Source: Agriotes lineatus (lineage: Eukaryota; Arthropoda; Insecta; Coleoptera; Elateridae). From it: a DNA stretch of 64,000 bases. Location: contig OW679202.1 of assembly GCA_940337035.1 (NCBI GenBank), forward strand, positions 19,381,200 to 19,445,199, in the 5' to 3' direction. This document shows positions 38,417 through 47,089 of this stretch, piece after piece; within the stretch, counting starts at the first letter, position 1, and the number at the start of each line of letters is the position of its first letter. A model generated the notes under the pieces. That model worked only from the letters and a program-made list of their open reading frames with translations, had not been told where the DNA came from and ran no database searches. The translations under genes were made by a program, and so were the position numbers.

Positions 38417-38680
38417 CAGGGTGTCCAGATAAGAATGCAAAGTGCTGTATATCGGAAACTAGGTATTCGTCGTAACGACTTTCGGTAAAAAAAATTATGA
38501 CCAAAGTGGCCAAAAGAAGACCGTGGAAAAAAATTTCAGATTTCCAAGATGGTCGCCAGGGGGCGTAACCGCCATCTTAAACTTTTAAAGTGATTTTTCA
38601 CTGAAATCCACCTAGTAAATGTTACCAAAAAATATATGGTTTCTAAAGCTAAGCTTTACTCGAGTAATTTTTGTTTAACA
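38417..38680 (+). mobile_element. Diverged partial copy of the DD41D transposon end
   Basis: After a TA dinucleotide the sequence begins cagggtgtccagataag and follows the first about 260 bp of the left terminal repeat of the neighbouring DD41D element (38,833-39,092) with scattered substitutions and small indels. It includes the cgtaaccgccatcttaaac and ctaagctttactcgagtaat blocks. It stops abruptly at ttgtttaaca, where the mirrored flank begins. It is an older, incomplete relative lying as a direct repeat of the intact element's left end. Confidence 0.85.
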
Positions 38681-38681
38681 C

Positions 38682-38832
38682 TCGTATTTTGTTCAAAAAA
38701 GATTTATTTACAGAAGCTTTTTGATTTGGTTTTTGATGAAGAGAAGTCTGTGGTGCACTGCACGCCAGTGTCATTTCAAATATCATAAAAACCAAATTAA
38801 AACTACTTTCACCATCAAATACAGTAACTGTA
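38682..38832 (+). repeat. Left copy of a 151-bp mirrored flank of the DD41D transposon
   Basis: These 151 bases are the near-exact reverse complement of 41,717-41,867 on the other side of the transposon. Read on the plus strand they are open and include LFDLVFDEEKSVVHC, ending in a stop. The right-hand copy continues into longer open sequence on the minus strand, so the right side is probably the original locus and this left side the inverted duplicate. The function of the encoded peptide is unknown. Confidence 0.85.
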
Positions 38833-39609
38833 CAGGGTGGCCAGATAAGAATGCAAAGTGCTGTATCTCGGAAACTATTCGTCGTAGAGACTTTTGGTAA
38901 AAAAATTTATTACTAAAGTGGCCAAAAGAAGACCGTGGAAAATATTTTCAGATTTCCAAAATGGTCACCAGAAGGCGTAACCGCCATCTTAAACCTTTAA
39001 AGTGATTTTTCACTGAAATCCACCTAGTAAATGTTACCAAAAGATATATGCTTATTAAATCTAAGCTTTACTCGAGTAATTTTTGTTTAACAACTTTTTG
39101 ACTTATCTATTAAAATAAAGTGGGGGGGGGGTAATTCAATGTTTGTTTAAATAAACAGCTGTAACTCCTAAACCACTGAACGGATTTTAACAAACTTGGT
39201 CTTGTTGGAAAAAGCATTTATTGTCCCATGAAACCCATCTTACCTGTGATATGTCTAATTGTTAGTGATGCCGCTAGAGCGCGTTTTTTGATATAATAAC
39301 AGAAAATTGCAAAATTCTCTAAAAAATTAAATGCAATAATATGACTTTTTTTTCATAAAAATGTAGTGAAATGATACCTAAATAGGCTAGTAAAAACCAT
39401 ATTTTGATATCTTATTCGTAGCCTGAAATATCGAAGACAAAAAATTTAGTTATCTAATTTTAAAAGGACGCTATTACACCGGTATTTATTGTGATTTATT
39501 TGTCTTTTTTCAAGATTCAATGATACAATTTCATAATTTAATAATTTTTAAATAATAAAAGTATTCTTAGTTCAAAAAATTTAAAAAAAAACCTGTAGGG
39601 GCATAATAA
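38833..39609 (+). repeat. Left 777-bp terminal inverted repeat
   Basis: It begins cagggtggcc next to TA and ends in ggggcataataa. It contains cgccatcttaaacc, a G10 run at 39,122-39,131, and gatgccgctagagcgcg, all mirrored in the right repeat. The long arm includes about 170 bp between its inner end and the transposase ATG's upstream region, where a promoter would have to lie. Confidence 0.92.
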
Positions 39610-39777
39610 TCAATGCAGCTAGTATGCAAGTGCAAGGTAGGCAGAATATGAAGAGTAGGCCATGGAGGAAAAATAAATGCCTAAAATCAACTTGTCAACA
39701 AATATTAAAATTATACTTATAGAGACAGTGTAATTTGTGTTCGTTGCACACACAAGTAAGGCCTTGCAACTATTAAA

Positions 39778-40912
39778 ATGCCTTTTACAAATGATGAAGC
39801 TGTCGATATGATTGCGGTATATTTTGAATGTCTTCAAAATGCGGCATTGGCTCAAAGAGTATACAGAGCTCGATATCCAAATCGGCGTTTACGCGATCCG
39901 AGAATTTTTTCGCGTTTAGTGCAAAATTTGCGTAATACTGGCAGCTTTCGACCTCAGTTGCGAAGACACTCTGCTAGAACAACGGAAGACAATATTGTTA
40001 ATGTCTTAGCAGACGTGGAATTGAATCCCCACGTTAGTACGAGAGCAATGTCTCGCGCGTTGGGTATATCACGTACTACTATTCTAAACATTTTAAAGGA
40101 TCACAGGTAAGTTTTCATGTCACAAAAAATACTACCTTACATGTTTCACAATGTGTTTGTTATTTCAAATTTTTAGGCTGCACCCATATCATATGGTTTT
40201 ACATCAAGCCTTAAATCACGAAGACTTTGACCGACGGATAGATTATTGTCATTGGATGTTGGGCATGATTAGGGAAAATAGAGAATTTTTATCCGAAATT
40301 CTTTGGACGGATGAGGCCACTTTTAGAAGTGATGGAAACATTAATTTGCATAATATGCATTATTGGTCTGACAACAATCCTCACTGGTTGCGCGAGGTCC
40401 AACGTCAAGGCCATTGGAGTCTCAATGTGTGGTGTGGCATCCTGGGCGGAACTATTATAGGTCCCTATTTCTTTGATCAACCACTAAATGGTGCCTTGTT
40501 CCTTGATTTTCTGGTAAACCAATTGCTTATTTTATTAGAAGATGTGCCCTTGCAATTACGGCAAAAAATGTTTTTGCAACTAGACGGTTGCCCAGCACAT
40601 TTCTCAAGAAATGTGCGAGAACATTTAGATCTAACATATCACCAGAAGTGGATTGGGCGAGGAAGTCTATTTCCTTGGCCACCCCGATCCCCAGACCTCA
40701 CCTGTTTGGACTTCTATCTATGGGGTCGGTTGAAAGATATTGTTTATCAAATTCCACCAACAACGAGAGACGACATGAAAATCCGAATACAGGAGGCCAT
40801 TCGTATCCTTTCAAGAGCAGAAATTGAAGCTGCTGTAATGTCCACGCATGAGCGGCTCCAACAATGCATTGAGTGTGATGGAAGACAGTTTGAGCATTTA
40901 AGGAGGCATTAG
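39778..40912 (+). CDS. Tc1/mariner-type (DD41D) transposase, two exons, intact
   Basis: The protein cuts and joins the element's ends at TA sites. Exon 1 is 39,778-40,106 and exon 2 is 40,177-40,912. The 70-bp intron has GTAAGT at its start and TTTTTAG at its end, and joining keeps the frame across an AG|G arginine codon, giving 354 residues. Residues 5-105 are a helix-turn-helix region starting MPFTNDEAVDMI, of the DUF4817 kind common in insect transposases. The catalytic domain shows WTDEATF (Asp155), FLQLDGCPAH (Asp246) and PPRSPDLTCLDFYLWG (Asp288). Forty-one residues separate the last two aspartates. There is no stop or frameshift. It sits between two 777-bp inverted repeats. Without intron removal exon 1 stops just after the donor, so splicing could limit activity to certain tissues (inference). 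Confidence 0.93.
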
Positions 40913-40939
40913 TTTTATTTCAAAATCGGCCCTTTTTGC

Positions 40940-41716
40940 TTATTATGCCCCTACACGTTTTTAAAAAATTATTTGAACTAAGAATACTTTTATTATTTAA
41001 AAATTATTAAATTATGAAATTTTATCATTGAATCTTAAAAAAAGGCAAATAAATAACAACAAATATCGGTGTAATAACGTCTTTTTAAAATTATATGATA
41101 ACTAAATTTTCTTTCTTCGATATTTCAGGCTACGAATAAGATATCGAGATACGGTTTTCACTAGCCTATTTAGGTATTATTTTACTACATTTTTATGAAA
41201 AAAAGTCATATTATTGCATTTAATTTTTTAGAGAATTTTGCAATTTTCTGTTATTATATCAAAAAACGCGCTCTAGCGGCATCACTAAGAATTAGACATA
41301 TTACAGGTAAAATGAGTTTTGTGGAACAATAAATGATTTTTTCAACGAGACTAAGTTTGTTAAAATCCGTTCCGTGGTTTAGGAGTTACAGCTGTTTATT
41401 TAAAAAAACATTGAATTACCCCCCCACCACTTTATTTTAATAGATAAGTCAAAAAGTGTTAAACAAAAATTACTTGAGTAAAGCTTAGATTTAATAAGCA
41501 TATATCTTTTGGTAACATTTACTAGGTGGATTTTAGTGAAAAATCACTTTAAAGGTTTAAGATGGCGGTTACGCCTTCTGGTGACCATTTTGGAATTCTG
41601 AAAATATTTTCCACGGTCTTCTTTTGGCCACTTTAGTCATAAATTTTTTTACCAAAAGTCTCTACGACGAATAGTTTCCGAGATACAGCACTTTGCATTC
41701 TTATCTGGCCACCCTG
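40940..41716 (-). repeat. Right 777-bp terminal inverted repeat
   Basis: This is the reverse complement of the left repeat. It begins ttattatgcccc 27 bp after the transposase stop and ends ggccaccctg next to TA. Visible differences from the left copy are scattered substitutions and small indels, such as a shorter C run at 41,419-41,425. Confidence 0.92.
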
Positions 41717-41867
41717 TACAGTTACTGTATTTGATGGTAAAAGTAGTTTTAATTTGGTTTTTATGATATTTGAAATGACACTGGCGTGCAGTGCACCACA
41801 GACTTCTCTTCATCAAAAACCAAATCAAAAAGCTTCTGTAAATAAATCTTTTTTGAACAAAATACGA
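41717..41867 (-). repeat. Right copy of the 151-bp mirrored flank
   Basis: It is the reverse complement of 38,682-38,832. It lies immediately outside the right end of the transposon and continues into unique sequence at 41,868, while the left copy ends in an unrelated old transposon end. The mirror symmetry around the element therefore totals 928 bp per arm (777 + 151). Confidence 0.85.
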
Positions 41868-42018
41868 AAAAAGTAGAGAGAAGTTTTTTGGAATAGTTAT
41901 AGTAGGTCGAACATTGCCTCCATTGGAGTTTAAGGATCCCATAGAACAGTTTCTTGGTTTTTTCTTGGCAAATATGAATTCCATGAGAAAAATAGTTAGA
42001 TGAGATATTATTACTCAT
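41761..42018 (-). other. Unrecognised open frame overlapping the mirrored flank
   Basis: The frame is 85 codons from an ATG at 42,018, ending VHCTPVSFQIS. A second overlapping minus frame (41,649-41,984, MEFIFAKKKP start, with SMGSLNSNGG) is equally open. An acceptor-like acattttttag lies just upstream on the minus strand. Neither product is recognised. The part below 41,867 is duplicated in inverse orientation at 38,682-38,832. It may be a fragment of a host exon or an older mobile element; composition alone does not decide. Confidence 0.25.
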
Positions 42019-42174
42019 AAAATTCTCCTAAAAAATGTTCATTTATTTTTCACGTACGGTTACCAGAAATGCTATAAAATGGCATTGGAAATACCATATA
42101 TGTTAGGAAATATAAACTACGTGTATATGCATAAATCAGTTATTTAAGTTCTGTTCTGTTTGGAACTGGTTTAA

Positions 42175-42193
42175 CCCCCCCCCCCCCCCCCCC
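42175..42193. repeat. Poly-C homopolymer, 19 bp
   Basis: There are nineteen consecutive C residues. Such runs are mutation-prone and often misassembled, so the exact length is uncertain. Confidence 0.95.
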
Positions 42194-42602
42194 AAAGACG
42201 CCTATGTTTAATCTACTAACAATAACTATAAACAAATTTATGCATACGCACAAACTGTAATAAATACATGAGTGACATGTTAGGGAATTTAGGCAAAAAG
42301 TAATAAATAAATGCCCACCTAAATAATAATAGTAGTAAAACCGATATAAAAATGCATATGCGGAACTAGCCTTCAAAATTGGGGGAACAGAGCTACAAAC
42401 GTCAATGTAGCATGCAAGTTTGAATGAAAAGGAAGCGAGTGGAGAAAACCTAAAGATTAAATAAAAAACTTGAGAACATTTGGGTGGGTAATTTTACATT
42501 CGTGGTCTTAGGCCTTATAAGTCCTCATCTAGTTTCACTTATGAACATAAGACATTGTCACGTGCTGTATAAAAGTCCCTTCTGTTGTAATTCGTTTTCC
42601 AG

Positions 42603-42713
42603 ATGATGTTGAGGAATCGTTATACATTTCAAGAAAGCGATGAAGAGAACGTAAGCAATCCTTCAACATCAGTCTACAGGGGTCAACCTCTCATTCCCTC
42701 AAAGCATTCTTAA
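42603..42713 (+). CDS. Possible terminal exon of an unknown plus-strand gene
   Basis: A 3' splice-site-like tract (ttcgttttccag) ends at 42,602. It is followed by a 36-codon open stretch starting MMLRNRYTFQESDEENVSNP and ending PLIPSKHS with a TAA at 42,711. A poly(A) signal AATAAA follows at 42,772-42,777. The peptide is hydrophilic and acidic in its middle and does not look like translated AT-rich noise. Upstream exons were not found. A donor-like gtaagc inside it (42,651) is an alternative reading. The product is not recognised. Confidence 0.33.
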   Translation: MMLRNRYTFQESDEENVSNPSTSVYRGQPLIPSKHS

Positions 42714-42779
42714 CTTTGTTGTATATTTATTTAGGTGTAATTAATTTATATTGGACTACTAAATTTAGAGAAATAAATC

Positions 42780-43440
42780 TTAAAAAACTGATTCATGCAT
42801 ATACACGTAGTTACTGTTTCTTCCCAATGTCATTCTATGGTTTTTCTAATAATTTCACGTAAACAATGAATGAAACCTTTTTTGTAGAGAATTTGAATAA
42901 TATATCATATAACCATTTTTCTCATGAAAAATATATTTGAGAAGAAACTCAAAAAAACTGTTCTGTGGGAGCTTTAAAGGGGCAACACTTCTTTAGGATT
43001 CTTTAGAACTTTTAGTATGTTGCATACAATGGCATTTTTAACAACTATGCTTAAAATCAGCTGCCAGCACTTTTTCGTAATTCTTCCTATTTTAGTGACA
43101 AAATGACATTCGCTATGTCTATTTTTATTTTTGTTTGATTTAATAATTGTATGCCTGGTTTTCTGTCTGCAATTAATTAGCTACGCTGCTAATTCTTCAT
43201 TGTTTTGAGATTACAATTAAAGTGTATATGATCTTTACTTTTTTTATTTATTTGTTGTACCTGCATACTAAACTCTAAAACATTTAGATATTAGTAAAAA
43301 GTAAAACTAGATTTAAGTATTTTATTTTTCACAAGTATCGTCAGGACCTAACGTTTTTATCAGTCGTAGACATCTAGATTTTCTAACTTTACAATTTGCT
43401 ATTATTCGTCTTTTTTTTAATATAGAGTTAACACAATACG
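42780..43440. other. AT-rich spacer, nothing recognised
   Basis: No open frame of note, no inverted or tandem repeat, and no RNA-like element was seen between the possible exon's poly(A) signal and the GC-rich block. Confidence 0.55.
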
Positions 43441-43639
43441 GAGACGCTATTGCTTGCGGGAGGCGTAACCGCGGGTAAGAATGGCTTTTTTAGTGCCATT
43501 ACCGGACTAGCTCAGGGTAAGGGTGTTAACGAAGGACGACGATTGGAGCTCCTGTAGAAAGTTCACGATTGGTTTAAGCATTTGTTTATTTACAGTTAAT
43601 ATTAACATGTACAATTTTTACAAAGTTACAACTAGAGAT

Positions 43640-45125
43640 ATAAAATAGAATAATATTGGTAATGCTCTTGGCCCGGAGGAGGGCCAAAAGTGGTGATGGT
43701 GGCGGTCGACCTGGAGGCAGGACCACTTCGGCCAGTACTTCTTGGACCTGGGGCTTGCGGCCTAGTGACGCCCTTTGGGGGCGGTGCTGTCTCAACGTGG
43801 CGGATGACCTGGGGCAGCATGACACATCTCGGCGGCATGCAGGGGCATGCGGCGGAGACTTGGGGCGTCAGTGTCGCGGCCAGGTGGACCCTCGGTGAAG
43901 CGGTGCGGTGCCGGGGCGTCGATCCCTGGGAGCGCGAGCTCAGACGAAGTCCTCCTCGTGGCGCGGAGTTTCTGGGGTTCCTGGGCAGACCTGGTGGGAA
44001 CGTAAAGCCGGACGGCTGGCGGCGGGCCGGGACACACTCTGGTCCGCAAGCAGTTAACGCAGGTCCGGAGCTTGGAGCGCCTTGGGGCCGTGCAGAACGC
44101 GTCTGACGACGACACACTTCGGGTGCGGGCTGCTGGGGCCAACCTTGAGCTTGGGGGCGGCGGGCCGTGGAACCGGACGTCGGCTGTCCATACTTCTCAT
44201 CCTCGGTGAGCAAAGACTAGGCCGCGCTGGAAGGCGCGAGCTTTAGGAGTTGGCCGGGCAGAGCCGAAGGCAGGGGATTCGGGCCCGGACGGGCGCTCGT
44301 GTAGTTCTCTGGCGGCGTTTGGCATATCGCAGCTTGCGGCTACAATGGGCGACGGCTGCGGCGGGCTTTCTCTATGGCGACGGCGTCTGGCGGCATTCTG
44401 CTGTGGATGCAGCGGCGACGGTAGCGAATGGCGATGGGGCGGCGGCGGAAAGATTTCCCTGTGGGTGCTGCGGCGGCGGCGGCAAATGAGCTAAACGGCG
44501 TCAGCAGGCGGCGCGAGCGGACGGCGTCGGTTGGCGGCGATCCTCCTCTGTGGAGGCTGAGCGCGAGGGCAGACGGCGGCGGCGTATTTGAAGTACGCTA
44601 GCTTCCTGGCACGGGAGCGGCAGCGTGCGTGATGGCAGTCTGGGCAACGGCAATTCTTCTCTGTGGAGGCTGAGCGTAGGGGCAGACGGCGGCGGCGTCT
44701 TCGGCGTGATGCGGGCTTCCTCAAAGGAGAGCGACAGCTTGCATGGTGGCCGTCTGGGCGACTGCGATTCTCCTCTGTGGAGGTTGAGGTTAAGGGCAGA
44801 CGACGGCGGCTTCCTTCTGCGGATGCAGCGGCGGCGGTGGCGATTGGCGACGAGGTGTCGGGCTGAGAGCAGCGGCGGCAGTGACGTCAGCGGCAGCGTA
44901 TATCTTTTCGACTGAAGCGGCGGCTTGCGACCTTCCTGGTGGAAGGCGAAAGGTGGCGGCGAGCAGGGCGACGAACGGCTTTCTCGCAGCTGGGGCGAAA
45001 GGGCGACGATGATGGTCGAGCTCGGGGGGAGTAAAGCGGTTACGGAAGAGCTGCGACGGCGGCTTCCCCAGAGCGGGAGAACCAGGGGTCTACTAGAAGT
45101 TGTTTTGAAATCAGGGGTCAATTGA
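43640..45125 (-). other. GC-rich proline/arginine-coding block of unknown nature
   Basis: Composition changes sharply to GC-rich at about 43,665 and back at about 45,125. Several frames are open on both strands, as expected in GC-rich low-complexity DNA. The most protein-like are on the minus strand. One is 43,632-44,213, 193 codons, proline-rich, ending GQEHYQYYSILYL. The other is 44,501-45,121, 206 codons, but its first codon is TTG. Downstream of the first on the minus strand are AATAAA (near 43,585) and ctgtaaataaac, as in a 3' end. A reversed TATA-like tataag lies near 45,157. It could be a retroelement gag-like fragment or an unusual host gene. No domain is recognised. Confidence 0.4.
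44546..44885. repeat. Imperfect 113-114 bp tandem repeats in the GC-rich block
   Basis: The phrase ctctgtggagg recurs at 44,546, 44,659 and 44,773, each time followed by a gaggctgag-like and gcagacggcggcgg-like stretch. Steps are 113 and 114 bp. On the minus strand the repeats give a proline/serine/arginine-rich peptide motif around LSLHREELPLPR, but the one-base difference between units breaks frame continuity. Confidence 0.8.
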
Positions 45126-45960
45126 ATAACTTATTTTTTCAGGATTTCCTTCTTATAAAGGCAAATCACCTCCCTGATTTTTCCCCCGGACCTCGAGTTT
45201 GTATTTTGTAAAAACGACAAACAAGTTCTGGGGAGAGAATTCGTTGTTTTAATTACTTTTCGTTGTGGGGTCGTTAATTACGCGCAGCTGATTTTCTAAG
45301 GTCTACCATCGTCTTCCTCATAAAAGACGCGTTCAGCGATATGTCACACGCCTATATGTGTATCAATATTACGGGGATTTATTTATTTCGCGAGATTCGT
45401 TTGTAATTAAATCTCGACCGCCTGTGTTGATTTAATTTTAGGTTAATCGGCGCCGGCGTTCTAGCTTCTCGAGTTAAAACTGTTGCGGTGCCATCTACCT
45501 GCTTAGTCATTTTCTGAATGTCCGGCTTTAAAAGCGGCGTTTTCTTTGTATTTTCGGACCTCGCGACCGTTAGATTTTTTAAAAACCTACGTTGCAGGTT
45601 TCAATTTGGCGTGTATTGCTGCATGCGGCAGTAAACCTTCTTTCGGCGTTTATGTTTTATTTGAGAGGCCATTCCATTCCTCGGACGCTGTTTTAAAAAT
45701 TAGGGCCGTGTTGGAATGTCGCCATGAAAGCTGCGTTTGCAATTCCTTTGTTTCTCTGCAAGCGGCGACGTTTTATTTAGGACGTCCTCAATTAGTTCGA
45801 TGGAATCTGCGTTCACAGATTTCTTTGTTTTGTTGAAAACTACGGCGTTTTATTTGTGGTCAATTATAAAACGGCTGGAACTTCTCGATGTTTTCTGCTC
45901 ATTGAAAAATGAATGCGGAGTTCGAGGTCGTTACTGACATGAGATAAATTTTTAATTGAA
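45126..45960. other. CpG-bearing transition region with degenerate short repeats
   Basis: The base composition is intermediate. A reversed TATA-like box lies at about 45,157. From 45,534 on, the phrase cggcg followed by gttttattt-like sequence recurs irregularly (45,534, 45,642, 45,762, 45,843). Short frames at 45,546-45,937 are probably chance. I cannot assign a function; it may belong with the GC-rich block as its upstream region. Confidence 0.35.
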
Positions 45961-46087
45961 CCGCGATTCGACAAATGGGGAAGCGTGGCTCTTCATCGTA
46001 TGTCAGATCATATCAGAGTATAAACTTATTTTGACAAATAATTCTTTTATAATAATTTTCGTAATAAGAAAATGACGAAAACAAAAA

Positions 46088-46438
46088 CTATGAAAGCTAG
46101 AAGGAAATTAATAAGTGTAAGATAAACACCCTAAAAATAGCTAAAACTTTTATTCTTATTATTTTTTCTATTTTCAATAATAACGGAGCTAGACAGACTA
46201 AAAGATTAAGTAATTTTAATATTTGCTTATATCTAGTAGGCCTTGGATTTTTTAAAAGAAACAAAACCACACTTTGAATAAGCTCATAAAACTGCAATTC
46301 TTTCTCCATTTAGCAAACGAGATATGCTCTTTTTAGAAATGTCTAAGCCAACTATGATTGCTATTTAAAAAAATGTAACTTAATGTTATAACTCAAATAC
46401 TATGAAAGCTAGAAGAAAACAAATAAGTGTAAGCTAAA
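46088..46438. repeat. Pair of about 39-bp direct repeats
   Basis: The phrase ctatgaaagctagaag followed by aataagtgtaag occurs at about 46,088-46,126 and again at about 46,400-46,438, some 312 bp apart. The intervening DNA shows no other clear similarity. It is an old duplication or a remnant of a repeat family. Confidence 0.7.
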
Positions 46439-46439
46439 A

Positions 46440-47085
46440 TTCGCAGCACTTAACAATCTCTTCACCGATTGTGAGTATTTTTTAATATTAATATTTACAC
46501 TCCTTCTTTAATACCTCGTAGATTTCTTAATAGCAACCCCATTTGTATATCAACTAAACAACTATACAAATTCTGCACTAATTTCCATTTTTATTTAATA
46601 AATATCACGTTTCAAAATATCTTATACATTTTTCTTTGAGTTTATTTATGTAACTACCCTTAAACAAAAACTTGTTCTTGTTGGATACTATTCTTACTGC
46701 ACTCTTACATATTTTAAATTATCCATTATTTAAAATTTAACAATTCACATTATCATTATAACACATTTGTCAATCGTTACCTTGGCTTGTATTTTATTAA
46801 AATTTTCTGTAACTATTAAATTAACATATTCAATCAATATCAAAATCTCTTCTCTCATTGTCTCAATTAAATTTATTAATAATGTTTGCAATTTAACACC
46901 CATCAAGATTTAATTATATCATTCTTCCAAGCTTATTTGTTTCAAATATTTCTTTATTGAAATTAATTACACTGCCTCATGTATCATAACAATATATTAG
47001 TTCAACAGGACTTGTAGTCCGAGGGATTGTTTAGTTATCAATTTCCACCTTTTTCTGTCGTTGGCCACCGTCTCCCAGTTTCTAA
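46440..47085. other. AT-rich spacer, nothing recognised
   Basis: The sequence is highly AT-rich with only very short reading frames. No repeat end, exon or RNA gene was seen before the first subterminal repeat at about 47,095. Confidence 0.55.
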
Positions 47086-47089
47086 CGTT

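Larger units (their letters stand above)
38833..41716 (+). mobile_element. DD41D Tc1/mariner-type transposon with 777-bp terminal inverted repeats
   Basis: The element starts cagggtggccagataag and ends with its reverse complement, with TA on both sides (38,831-38,832 and 41,717-41,718), as Tc1/mariner insertions have. The terminal inverted repeats are 777 bp each (38,833-39,609 and 40,940-41,716), exceptionally long for this superfamily. Only scattered differences are visible, such as G10 versus C7 in a homopolymer (39,122-39,131 versus 41,419-41,425). The 1.3-kb centre holds one intact, intron-containing transposase. Intact coding and similar ends suggest a recent insertion. The catalytic spacing DD41D matches the rosa-like group from memory; membership needs a tree. 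Confidence 0.93.
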
